Part shown: piece after piece, positions 1-8,030 of the stretch
Numbering within the stretch: position 1 is the first letter of the stretch
Layout of the letters: every line of letters starts with the position of its first letter
Assembly (NCBI GenBank): GCA_018645265.1
Contig: JABGOS010000070.1
Location: forward strand, 1 to 51,286
Direction: 5' to 3'
DNA length: 51,286 bases
Origin: Deltaproteobacteria bacterium
GTDB taxonomy: Bacteria > UBA10199 > 2-02-FULL-44-16 > JAAZCA01
Program-made: the position numbers and the translations under genes
Notes under the pieces: model-generated
Database searches by the model: none
Told to the model about the DNA's origin: nothing
Seen by the model: the letters and a program-made list of their open reading frames with translations, nothing else

Positions 1-127
1 AAGTAACAGGAAAAGAAAGACGAAGCACGGGTTTCGCAATAGGATGAAAACCGCAGCCGGAAAGAAGACAATTGCCCGAAGGCGTGCGAAAGGTCGCGCG
101 AAGCTCTCTGTCAGCAGCGAGAAGTAG
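1..127 (+). CDS. rpmH: 50S ribosomal protein L34 (5' end cut by window)
   Basis: The first 42 codons, in the frame starting at base 2 and ending with TAG at 125-127, give a very basic peptide that ends [12 protein letters not shown] and contains [12 protein letters not shown]. This matches the second part of bacterial L34, a roughly 45-residue protein of the large ribosomal subunit; only the first few residues (MKRTYQP-like) lie outside the window. The stop codon directly abuts the rnpA start at 128, the usual rpmH-rnpA coupling near the replication origin. Identification is by motif and context and is firm. Confidence 0.96.
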   Translation, partial: SNRKRKTKHGFRNRMKTAAGKKTIARRRAKGRAKLSVSSEK

Positions 128-487
128 ATGAATGATGAAAAACACTGTTTTTCAAAATCGTCTAGGATCATCAAGCCGGAAGACTTCCTAAAGGTTAAGA
201 CCGATGGCGTTTCAGCAAGGACGAGAGTGCTTGTCGTATCTTGTTTGCCTGGCCGCACAAGACGGTTAGGTATAGTCGTTTCACGCAAGGTTGGAAATGC
301 CGTGCAGAGAAACAGGCTTAAACGCATAACGAGAGAGTTCTTTAGGATAAAGAGGAAAACGTTTCCTTCCGGTGACAACGTGGTCATTATGTCGCATGCT
401 GCATCGAGACTCGACAACGCTCAAGTAAGAGCGGAGCTTAGCAAGACACTCTGTAAACTTGAAGGTTTGTTAAACGAAATACGGTGA
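128..487 (+). CDS. rnpA: Ribonuclease P protein component
   Basis: This 119-aa basic protein is the protein subunit of RNase P, which helps the catalytic RNA remove 5' leaders from pre-tRNAs. The family signature is visible in the middle: RKVGNAVQRNRLKRITREFF, the conserved RNR helix that binds RNA, preceded by LGIVVS. Length is normal for RnpA (110-130 aa). The ATG directly follows the rpmH stop and yidD begins 3 bases after its own stop, so the three are very likely one transcript. Confidence 0.96.
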   Translation: MNDEKHCFSKSSRIIKPEDFLKVKTDGVSARTRVLVVSCLPGRTRRLGIVVSRKVGNAVQRNRLKRITREFFRIKRKTFPSGDNVVIMSHAASRLDNAQVRAELSKTLCKLEGLLNEIR

Positions 488-490
488 AAA

Positions 491-715
491 GTGTTTAAAA
501 GATCTGCACTTGCATTTATTTCGATTTACAGAATGGTGTTTTCACCAATTCTTAGCGGTTTGGGCGCTAACTGTAGGTTTCATCCGACATGTTCCGATTA
601 TGCGAGAGAGGCGTTTCAGAAAAAGAGCTCGAAGCAGGCGGTGGCTCTCATTCTGAAACGCCTTATGCGTTGTGGTCCGTGGCACCCAGGCGGCGTGGAT
701 AAAGTTCCGAATTAG
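491..715 (+). CDS. yidD: Membrane protein insertion efficiency factor YidD
   Basis: This 74-aa protein has the YidD signature: a hydrophobic N-terminal amphipathic segment (ISIYRMVFSPIL), then NCRFHPTCSDYAREAF and, near the end, RLMRCGPWHPGGVDKVP. The family is associated with the inner membrane and assists YidC-dependent insertion. The start is GTG at 491, 3 bases after the rnpA stop. No clear Shine-Dalgarno sequence is visible, so translational coupling to rnpA is likely. The neighbour yidC 15 bases downstream fits the role. Confidence 0.94.
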   Translation: MFKRSALAFISIYRMVFSPILSGLGANCRFHPTCSDYAREAFQKKSSKQAVALILKRLMRCGPWHPGGVDKVPN

Positions 716-730
716 ATAGGGGAGAGATAG

Positions 731-2434
731 ATGAAGACAGAACACCGCACATTATTAGCTGTAGTAATTTCGGTAATATTTTTTATTCTTTGGTATACGG
801 TTATCAATCCTCAGAAGACTCCTGAGGCCACCAGCAAGAACGACACTGTCGCAAAAACAGAAACATCCGATAAGGCTGACGAAACCATAAAAACCGAGAA
901 GGAAGCCCCGGAAGCAAATAGAGAAGTTTTGGCTTCAACGAGCGCTGATCCGCAGTCGGACCTTCCTGTAAAGACCTGGTCGATACAGAACGACCTTATT
1001 AAAGCCAACTTTACAAGCGACGGCGGAAATCCTGTAAACTGGCTGACAAAAAAATATCATACAAAGACCGATCCGCAGAGCCCATTGATCGATCTCGTTA
1101 AGAGCGGCAATGGAGTTGTTCCTGCACTAGCTCTTTCATTTGAAGATGCGGACTTTCAATTCCCGGAGAACCCTAAATACGAGATGGTATCTGCGGACGA
1201 AAGCCACGTGAGCTATAGGTGGCGCTCAAAAGATGTTGAAGTTGTAAAAACAGTCAAGATCAACCCAAAGAGCTATCTCGCTGAAGTGTCGGCGAGCGTT
1301 AAGAACTTGAGCAATAAAACGCTTAAGGGAAAACCAACGCTCAAATGGGGCGGAAAGAATCTTCCAGCAAAGGGTGGTGGCCTGCTTGGTTTTATGAAGC
1401 AACCGCAGATAGATAGCGCCAGCCCGGTCTATTTTATGGATGGAGAGGCTCACCGCGAAAAAAGCGTGGCGAAGATGGGAACGCTGAACGAGAATGTCGG
1501 CTCCGTCTATTGGTCAGGACTTGAGAGTAGATATTTCTTTTCGGCGATAATCCCACGTACACAGGCTATGGGAATTGCCGCTGAGTATGGGGCAAAAGCC
1601 CTCCAGGGTGAAGAGCCGGGAACGGTTGGCGTGTGGGCAGGTGTCTCGATGCCGTCGGTTGTAATACCTATAGGGGATACGGAAATTACGAACTTCTCCG
1701 TTTATGTAGGGCCAAAAGAGATCAGTCAACTGAAGGCGGTTGGTGTAAATCTTGAAAAATCTATCGACTACGGTTGGTTTACAATTATATCGGTTCCAAT
1801 CCTCTACCTGTTGCACTTCTTCTATAATATTATTCACAACTACGGTGTGGCGATTATTCTGATGACGATGTTCGTGAAGCTCCTTCTACATCCAATCAAC
1901 GCGAAGTCGCTGAAATCAATGAAGGCAATGCAGCAGGTGCAGCCACAGCTTAAGGAACTCCAGAAGAAATATAAGGATGACAAACAGCGATTGAACCAGG
2001 AGACGATGGCCCTTTTTAAAGCCCACAAGGTAAATCCGATGGGTGGGTGTCTGCCGATGCTCGCGCAGTTTCCAATATACATCGCTCTATATAAAGTGCT
2101 TTGGAACTCAATCGAGCTTTTTCACGCTCCATTCTTTTGGTTCTACAAAGATCTTTCAGCGCCGGATCCATATTATATTACACCAGTGTTGTTAGGTCTT
2201 TTTATGGTGGCACAGCAGAAGCTTATGCCATCCACTAGCGCAGATCCCGCACAGAAGAAGATGATGATGATTATGCCAGTCATGTTCAGTGTCTTCATGC
2301 TCTTCTTGCCGGTGGGGCTCGTCGTCTACATCCTCGTGAACACTGTAATGAGCGTCACACAGCAATATCTTTACAACAAGGGGATAAGGATGAGGGATCT
2401 CATAAGAGGAAAGTGGCTGCCTTCTAGCGTATAG
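731..2434 (+). CDS. yidC: Membrane protein insertase YidC
   Basis: This 567-aa inner-membrane insertase has a first transmembrane segment at about residues 7-24 (LLAVVISVIFFILWYTV), a long low-complexity Lys/Glu/Thr linker, a large periplasmic beta domain (about 75-340), and the C-terminal five-helix 60-kDa insertase domain from about residue 350. That domain contains NYGVAIILMTMFVKLLLHP, the coiled-coil loop MQQVQPQLKELQKKYK and NPMGGCLPMLAQFPI. The long periplasmic domain is typical of Gram-negative YidC. The ATG at 731 has GGGGAGAG upstream. The gene is followed directly by a strong terminator, so the rpmH-rnpA-yidD-yidC unit ends here without the usual jag and mnmE. Confidence 0.97.
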   Translation: MKTEHRTLLAVVISVIFFILWYTVINPQKTPEATSKNDTVAKTETSDKADETIKTEKEAPEANREVLASTSADPQSDLPVKTWSIQNDLIKANFTSDGGNPVNWLTKKYHTKTDPQSPLIDLVKSGNGVVPALALSFEDADFQFPENPKYEMVSADESHVSYRWRSKDVEVVKTVKINPKSYLAEVSASVKNLSNKTLKGKPTLKWGGKNLPAKGGGLLGFMKQPQIDSASPVYFMDGEAHREKSVAKMGTLNENVGSVYWSGLESRYFFSAIIPRTQAMGIAAEYGAKALQGEEPGTVGVWAGVSMPSVVIPIGDTEITNFSVYVGPKEISQLKAVGVNLEKSIDYGWFTIISVPILYLLHFFYNIIHNYGVAIILMTMFVKLLLHPINAKSLKSMKAMQQVQPQLKELQKKYKDDKQRLNQETMALFKAHKVNPMGGCLPMLAQFPIYIALYKVLWNSIELFHAPFFWFYKDLSAPDPYYITPVLLGLFMVAQQKLMPSTSADPAQKKMMMIMPVMFSVFMLFLPVGLVVYILVNTVMSVTQQYLYNKGIRMRDLIRGKWLPSSV

Positions 2435-2461
2435 TGTGTTGTGAGAAAAAAAGATAAACGA

Positions 2462-2506
2462 AACCCCCGGTGATAGAAACATCTAATCATCGGGGGTTGT
2501 TTTTTA
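2462..2506 (+). terminator. Rho-independent terminator after yidC, possibly bidirectional
   Basis: A 13-bp stem pairs AACCCCCGGTGAT (2462-2474) with ATCATCGGGGGTT (2486-2498), with one G-T wobble and an 11-base loop. It is followed by GTTTTTT. The hairpin lies between the convergent ends of yidC and the minus-strand transporter gene ending at 2504, so it may stop transcripts from both sides. Confidence 0.9.
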
Positions 2507-3220
2507 TAATCCTAAAACAATCAATACGCCACAAAGTGCGATAGTAGCTCCCGCCAGTGCATGTGAATAACGCTCAATTCTTTTAATAGGAATAAAACTA
2601 ATACCTAGAGATCCGAAAAAAACAGCGGCCATCATTGTGGCTATTGTTACGACAGCGAATACGGACGTTACGAAGATGAGACCAAAGTAGCTTTTCATTG
2701 CCGCGGGATACATCAAAATGGGAATGAGCGGTTCACATGGGCCGAAGACGAATACTGTAAAGAGAACCCACGGAGTAATGCTCACTTTTTCAGGGGAGTC
2801 ATGTACATGCATATGTTTGCCATTGTGCGTATGTTCGTGTGCATGGTCCGGATCGTCTGAGCCAAAATGTGCGTGTGTGTGCGGTTTATTTCTTATTGCG
2901 CGACGAACACCCCATACGAAATACGCGAGGCCGAACGCTATAAAAAGATATGCCGCGATATCACCGCGAACGCTTTCGATGGAGGTTAACCTGCTTACCG
3001 CCACCCCAAGCGCAACGCCCACAAAACCTAGAACGACCGAGCTTCCAACATGACCCAAGCCGCAAAGAAATGTGATAAAGGCGGTCTTCGGTTTAGACCA
3101 GCCCCTGGCCCGAGACATGACGATGAACGGCAAATAATGGTCAGGTCCCAGTATCGTATGAATAAATCCGATTGAGGCGGCAAGGCCAGCTAAGGCCATT
3201 ATAGTTGTTTCCTGCGGCAT
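2504..3220 (-). CDS. NicO/UreH-like polytopic membrane transporter with histidine-rich loop
   Basis: This 238-aa integral membrane protein has about six hydrophobic segments. An early motif GPDHYLPF and a GHVGSSVVLG motif resemble the nickel/cobalt transporter (NicO, RcnA) and UreH/SafE-like families. The central loop (about residues 113-142) is rich in His and Asp (HTHAHFGSDDPDHAHEHTH, then GKHMHVHD), typical of divalent-metal handling. The later FGPCEPLIPIL motif is also family-like. The ATG at 3220 has GGAGG four bases upstream. The likely role is export or uptake of Ni/Co or another transition metal; the substrate is not decided by sequence. It stands alone between yidC and gatE. Confidence 0.75.
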   Translation of the reverse strand: MPQETTIMALAGLAASIGFIHTILGPDHYLPFIVMSRARGWSKPKTAFITFLCGLGHVGSSVVLGFVGVALGVAVSRLTSIESVRGDIAAYLFIAFGLAYFVWGVRRAIRNKPHTHAHFGSDDPDHAHEHTHNGKHMHVHDSPEKVSITPWVLFTVFVFGPCEPLIPILMYPAAMKSYFGLIFVTSVFAVVTIATMMAAVFFGSLGISFIPIKRIERYSHALAGATIALCGVLIVLGL

Positions 3221-3448
3221 AATTCCTCCGTTGTTAGGGCGTCAGAGAATATTTATGCACCCCTGAAAGTCAATTGAATTCAAAATAAAGTGTTGTTTGT
3301 AAAAATGCGCCAAAAAGAAGTTAAATATATCGATAAATAGTAATAATAGGTATTATTTGCTGCATATAATGATAAATAATGCCTTTTTTGAAAGGAAAGG
3401 CCGTTATCATTAAAATAATGCGATGATGTTCGATATAGTTTGGGCTTA

Positions 3449-5185
3449 TTAGGATGGTGCGGGAATCTTTTCGCAGACGGAGAGAACGATATCTTCAACC
3501 GAACGTTCCGGATATGCTACGAGATTGGTCACCAGACCCTCAATGTGCTTCGAGGGTATTTTTTTCTCATCGCAGGCTGTAATTAACTCTGCCCACCTGT
3601 CGCCTGTGACTTTATCCGATTCTACACCCTGTCTTTTGAGACTTCTTACGGTTTGGCCAAGAATTCGTCCTACAAGTTTCATGTCCCTGCCCTCTTTGTG
3701 AAGCTTGTCGATCAGGGCGATATAATCTGAGATGGCCAGGCTCTTAAGAGTATCTTTGGGAACGCCATGTTCTTCGAGCCTTTTTTCAACCTCATATGTT
3801 GGTTCGGGTAATGCGTCTTTGATTTTCAAAACGCGATCGTTTGCGATCCTAACTGGGGGATGGTCGGTATCGGGATACATGCGATCCGCTCCAGGGAGAA
3901 TTCTTTCAAAATCTGAGAGGCCATTTCTGAGTGATTGCCGCGTTTCGCAAGGCACCCCGTCGAACGCTTCGAAAATACGATTACGAATTTCATTTATAGC
4001 CGTAACGGTATCTGCATCAGGTCCCCACACGACTATGCCGACATCCGAATCATCACAGTTTAATTTTAAAGAGAGCCTGAGGGTTTTTAAGTCGATGTGG
4101 TTGCGCGGATATTCGGGGTAGCTGTCCGTATGATAGATGTTCGGGATTTCATCGAGACAGGCTATCACGCGAACACGACCAGCGAGTTCAGATGCAAATG
4201 TCTTACCGGGCTGTGTTGGATGTCTTAGTATTCCAGAGAGTTTTTCAAACTTAATGCCGCGTATGCGATGTCCGTTTCTGATTGCGTCTCTAAGGGGGGG
4301 AGATGCTGAGTTCTTAAGTTCATCTGTCAGGTCGCAATCGAAGAATTTCAGATTATCCTTCGTGAGCTTTCTCTTTTTTAGCTCTTTTCGAATGTCGAGA
4401 AGGGCTTTCTGGCGAAGGGCTTCATTTCTCGTGAGTGCGGGGATGAGCTGATACCTTGGAACACCCTTAATTTCCACGCGTGATCCACCTTCTATCGATA
4501 CATTTACATCCTGCCGTACCGCACCAAGCCCCCTTCTAACATGTCCGGTTGCGCGGAGTAATCTCCCGATATGGCGCACGCCCTCCCCGGCTTCTTCTGG
4601 CGTTTTGAAACAAGCATCTGTAACCACCTCTATGAGTGGCATACCTAGGCGGTCAGTTCTAAATTTTATAAGATGTTTATCGTCGGAGCGCTCACGACAA
4701 CTATCCTCCTCTATGGAGAGTTGTGTCACTTCGATTTTTTTATTTCCAAAGGGAATACTGCCGTTAATTCCTACGATACCGGTTCTTTGAAATCCGGTTG
4801 GTATGGAACCGTCGAGATACTGTTTTCTAGCTATATGCATTTCGTCAACGATCGAACATCCCGTTAAGAGCGCAATTTCGATCGCGACGTCTAATGCTTG
4901 TTGGTTAATTGGAAATGGTGGGGTGTCGTCCATCTCATATGTGCAAACCGTTTTCTTGTTTAGAAGGTAGAGTATATCCTTCTTCGTTTTAAACTCCATC
5001 AGTGCGCAGCCATCGTAAACGCCCATCTCGGAGAGAGTCGGTCGCATATGACGCAAAACTTCCGCATGATGATCCGTTGAATAGAGTCCGGCGGGACATC
5101 TACAGAAGAGCTTCTTCTCTGTAAGGAGTTGTTGGTGGATCTCCATTCCGCATTTGAAGCCCAGCTTTTTCATTTCATCGGTCAT
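3449..5185 (-). CDS. gatE: Archaeal-type Glu-tRNA(Gln) amidotransferase subunit E, lacking the C-terminal tail
   Basis: GatE is the kinase/transamidase subunit of the archaeal GatDE complex, which converts Glu-tRNA(Gln) to Gln-tRNA(Gln). The GatB-like cradle is clear: LGFKCGMEIHQQL, LFCRCP (zinc cysteines), IARKQYLDGSIPTGFQRTG, LSIEEDSCRE and DRLGMPLIEVVTD. What makes it GatE rather than GatB is the AspRS-like insert at about residues 260-390, followed by PGADRMYPDTDHPPVRI. The helical domain follows, but the protein stops soon after ERSVEDIVLS, so the YqeY-like tail of archaeal GatE is missing: 578 aa here against about 620. ATG at 5185 is chosen from the family alignment; it has no good Shine-Dalgarno, and the open frame extends to a TTG at 5266. 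Divergent to gatD. Confidence 0.93.
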   Translation of the reverse strand: MTDEMKKLGFKCGMEIHQQLLTEKKLFCRCPAGLYSTDHHAEVLRHMRPTLSEMGVYDGCALMEFKTKKDILYLLNKKTVCTYEMDDTPPFPINQQALDVAIEIALLTGCSIVDEMHIARKQYLDGSIPTGFQRTGIVGINGSIPFGNKKIEVTQLSIEEDSCRERSDDKHLIKFRTDRLGMPLIEVVTDACFKTPEEAGEGVRHIGRLLRATGHVRRGLGAVRQDVNVSIEGGSRVEIKGVPRYQLIPALTRNEALRQKALLDIRKELKKRKLTKDNLKFFDCDLTDELKNSASPPLRDAIRNGHRIRGIKFEKLSGILRHPTQPGKTFASELAGRVRVIACLDEIPNIYHTDSYPEYPRNHIDLKTLRLSLKLNCDDSDVGIVVWGPDADTVTAINEIRNRIFEAFDGVPCETRQSLRNGLSDFERILPGADRMYPDTDHPPVRIANDRVLKIKDALPEPTYEVEKRLEEHGVPKDTLKSLAISDYIALIDKLHKEGRDMKLVGRILGQTVRSLKRQGVESDKVTGDRWAELITACDEKKIPSKHIEGLVTNLVAYPERSVEDIVLSVCEKIPAPS

Positions 5186-5368
5186 GAGGGGGCTTAGATA
5201 GGCCAAAAGCGCTTGACAACGCAAGGAAAAACAATTGGTTATGCTGAACCAAAAAGAGGGCAACAATTTTTAAAATTCTACGAAAAAGATATTGGTATGG
5301 CGATTATTTTGTAGATATAAAAAATTTAGAAGCGAACATAGGGTGTATTGAATTTTTTGGAGGTAGAA

Positions 5369-5593
5369 ATGGCAAGCGAGACTGTAACATTCAAGTTCGG
5401 TGGTTCCTGCAGGTCTGACAGGGAGGTCAGGGGGGCTGTGATTACTAACACAGACGCATACTGCAGGGCTAACAAGAAGGGCCATGAAGCGTCGGTGCTT
5501 GAGATAAGGCCTGGCGAACGTCATGGATCCAAGGATGTCTATAAGTGCACTGACGGTTGGTTTGAAGTGTGGGTCAAGTTTCGCTGTAAATAA
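5369..5593 (+). CDS. Small conserved-looking protein of unknown function between gatE and gatD
   Basis: The 74-aa product begins MASETVTFKFGG and ends GWFEVWVKFRCK. The start ATG at 5369 has an excellent GGAGG Shine-Dalgarno 4-8 bases upstream, which argues for a real gene. Four cysteines (residues about 14, 32, 58 and 73) and alternating hydrophobic/polar residues suggest a small beta-rich fold, possibly metal-binding. I recognise no family. It lies 33 bases before gatD on the same strand and diverges from gatE, so it is probably co-transcribed with gatD. A role linked to GatDE is only positional inference. Confidence 0.7.
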   Translation: MASETVTFKFGGSCRSDREVRGAVITNTDAYCRANKKGHEASVLEIRPGERHGSKDVYKCTDGWFEVWVKFRCK

Positions 5594-5626
5594 ACCAATT
5601 GAGATAAGCCTTCTTGGCTGAGCCGT

Positions 5627-7054
5627 ATGGAGTTGACTTCCCATCCCCCGCATGTCAAACAGCCGGCCATGTCGGAAGATATACATCAGGGTTATAGAGA
5701 TCCAGGGCTTGCCGTACTCAAGAAGTACGATATCGCAGTTTGGGATCGAGTGGAGATCGAAACCACAAAAGGACTCTTCACAGGACTTATCCTTCCCCGC
5801 TCCAAGACGGAAGACGCCGAACATATCGTTATAAAAATGCCAAGCGGTTACAATACCGGCGTTCATGTGGAATCAATAACAAAGATTAAACGAATCGGAA
5901 GGCGTGAGGGACACTACTCCATTCCTGAGAAGGAATTTCCGTACGATAAGCGAAAGAAAAACGTAACCCTTCTCGGCACGGGTGGTACTATAGCATCACG
6001 ACTCGACTATACTACGGGCGCTGTAGTTCCTGCATTTTCACCGGGCGAGCTCTATGGGGCGGTGCCGGAGTTGGCTGATATCTGCAACCTTACCACAACA
6101 AAACTCTTCGGTGTGTTTTCGGAGAACATGGGTCCAGAGCAGTATGTAGTTCTTGCGAAAGAGATTGAAAGGCTTATTCGCGAGGAGGATATTGACGGGA
6201 TAGTGATAGGTCATGGAACCGATACAATGCACCATACGGGGTCGGTGCTTTCATATATGATACAGAACACCCCTATTCCGATTGTGCTTGTCGGTTCGCA
6301 GCGCTCAAGCGACCGCCCGAGTTCAGATGCAGCAAGAAACTTGATCAATGCGGTCTACACAGCGGCACATTCCGATATAGCTGAGATTATGGTGTGTATG
6401 TTTGGCCCAACCTCCGATGATTATGGATTGTTACACGTTGGGACGAGAGTTAGAAAAATGCATTCGAGCTATCGCTCAACATTTAGAACCCTTTCAGACG
6501 TGCCGATCGCGATGGTCTGGCCGGACAGATATGTTCCGCTTCGTGAATATAAGAAGAGAAGGAAGGATAAAGATGTTATCGTAAACCCTGCGTATGACGA
6601 TAGGGTTACGATACTTTACTACTATCCAGGAATGAAGCCGGATGTAATCGATTCCCTCATCGATAATGGCTATAGGGGTATTGTCATAGCTGGCACTGGC
6701 CTGGGTCATGTAAACTCCGCGTTGAATAAATCGCTCAAGCGGGCGGTCGATAAGGGTATTACAGTAGTGATGACGGTGCAGACGCTTTGGGGCTATGTCC
6801 ATATGAACGTATATGATGTCGGGCGATACCTGTTAGAGCTTGGAGTTATTCCTTGTGAAAACATGTTGCCGGAAGCGGCATACATGAAGCTCTGTTGGGT
6901 TTTGGGACAAACCCAGGATCAGAAAGAAGCAAAAGAGATGATGCTTAAAACAATTGCACACGAGATTACCGAGCGGGAACCTCACAACGGCTACCTCGTA
7001 TATCAGGGAGGTATTCCAGAAGTCGAAAAATTTCTCTCCACCTATAAGAAGTAA
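5627..7054 (+). CDS. gatD: Archaeal-type Glu-tRNA(Gln) amidotransferase subunit D
   Basis: GatD is the asparaginase-like subunit that releases ammonia from Gln or Asn for GatE. The N-terminal GatD-specific barrel (about residues 35-92: WDRVEIETTKGLFTGLILPR, HIVIKMPSGYNTGVHV) separates it from plain L-asparaginases. The asparaginase core follows with both threonine-centred motifs: LLGTGGTIASR (Thr121) and GHGTDTMHHT (Thr198, Asp199). SQRSSDRPSSDAARN and GITVVMTVQT follow, then the C-terminal AYMKLCWVLG. Length (475 aa) is slightly above archaeal GatD (about 435), because of the N-terminus. The ATG at 5627 lacks a clear ribosome site; ATG at 5669 is an alternative. Confidence 0.94.
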   Translation: MELTSHPPHVKQPAMSEDIHQGYRDPGLAVLKKYDIAVWDRVEIETTKGLFTGLILPRSKTEDAEHIVIKMPSGYNTGVHVESITKIKRIGRREGHYSIPEKEFPYDKRKKNVTLLGTGGTIASRLDYTTGAVVPAFSPGELYGAVPELADICNLTTTKLFGVFSENMGPEQYVVLAKEIERLIREEDIDGIVIGHGTDTMHHTGSVLSYMIQNTPIPIVLVGSQRSSDRPSSDAARNLINAVYTAAHSDIAEIMVCMFGPTSDDYGLLHVGTRVRKMHSSYRSTFRTLSDVPIAMVWPDRYVPLREYKKRRKDKDVIVNPAYDDRVTILYYYPGMKPDVIDSLIDNGYRGIVIAGTGLGHVNSALNKSLKRAVDKGITVVMTVQTLWGYVHMNVYDVGRYLLELGVIPCENMLPEAAYMKLCWVLGQTQDQKEAKEMMLKTIAHEITEREPHNGYLVYQGGIPEVEKFLSTYKK

Positions 7055-7217
7055 GTACGTCCAATTTCGAAGCTTTTAGCGTGTCCGCAGTACTTCAACT
7101 TTTATCAGCGCACTTCAATAATCGACATAAGAACCAACAACCATATGAACTGGGGGCTGTTGAGTCGTTGGCGGAAAAGACTTTACTAATTTTTCCTGAA
7201 CATTCAAAATTCACGTC

Positions 7218-7826
7218 GTGAATGAAAAAATTAAAAAGTATTATGAGTTGTTTGAGAAGTGGAATGCGAAAATGAATCTCATGTCCATTTCGAGTGAAGC
7301 GGAGTTTGTTGATAAACACGTTAAGGATGTTGAAAAGCTTATTCCGTATTTGAAAGAGGTAAAGACGCTAGTAGATCTCGGTTCCGGTGCAGGGGTTCCT
7401 GGTATTTTGATTAAGATCATGAAGCCTAAGGTAGATGTTACCCTGGTAGAGGCGACTAGAAAGAAGGTGTCCTTTTGTGAGGAGGTTGTTAGGTCGTTGA
7501 AATTAAAGGAAATATTGCCAATATGGGGGCGGGCTGAAGATGAGGGGTTGATGAGGGGGCTTGGTGCGTTCGGCGCAGTTGTCTCCAGGGCAACCTGGGA
7601 CTTGAAGAAATATCTAATGATTGCAGATAGATACGCTGATGGAGGTGGTCTTTGCATTGCCATGAAGGGAAGTCGGTGGTCTGAGGAGCTTCGGGAGGCC
7701 GGTGAGTTCATTGAAAAGTCAGATCTCGACCTCATTGAAACATCTGAGTATAAACTGGAGGGGGGTGAGAAAAGGGCTATCTTAATCTTTAAAAAAGCCC
7801 TCCTGCAGCCACCTGAAAAAGAATAA
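7218..7826 (+). CDS. rsmG: 16S rRNA m7G527 methyltransferase RsmG (GidB)
   Basis: This 202-aa SAM-dependent methyltransferase modifies G527 of 16S rRNA. Visible features are the N-terminal YYELFEKWNAKMNLMSI, the glycine-rich SAM loop VDLGSGAGVPGI (about residues 53-64), VTLVEATRKKVSFCEEV and SRATWDLKKYL. This order is typical of RsmG. The start is a GTG at 7218 with no strong ribosome site. The rsmG-parA-parB order is common near bacterial origins. The 163 bases between gatD and this gene hold nothing I can identify. Confidence 0.94.
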   Translation: MNEKIKKYYELFEKWNAKMNLMSISSEAEFVDKHVKDVEKLIPYLKEVKTLVDLGSGAGVPGILIKIMKPKVDVTLVEATRKKVSFCEEVVRSLKLKEILPIWGRAEDEGLMRGLGAFGAVVSRATWDLKKYLMIADRYADGGGLCIAMKGSRWSEELREAGEFIEKSDLDLIETSEYKLEGGEKRAILIFKKALLQPPEKE

Positions 7827-7879
7827 GTACATGATATCATTGTATAATAGTTGATATTTAAGTTGGCACGCTTGTTGAA

Positions 7880-7895
7880 TGTTTCACGTGAAACA
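7880..7895. promoter_or_regulatory. parS: parS centromere site 1
   Basis: TGTTTCACGTGAAACA is a perfect match to the 16-bp bacterial parS consensus. The palindrome extends by two further bases on each side (7878-7897). It is intergenic, between rsmG and parA. ParB, encoded 1 kb downstream, would nucleate here for chromosome segregation. Confidence 0.96.
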
Positions 7896-8030
7896 TTCTC
7901 TATTTCGCCCACAAACGTTGTATTTTTGATTTTACCCGCAAGATTACCCACCGCTTTTTTAATCAAGCCCTTATCTCCTTGCACTTTTTGAAGATTGGAA
8001 ATAAAGATCAGTGCAACAGGGGAGTCAAAT

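Noticed and set aside
3300-3460. A frameshift at the end of gatE hiding the missing tail domain
   Set aside because: The next 150 bases in the reading direction have stops in all frames and are AT-rich. None of the expected tail motif appears, so a true shorter end is more likely.
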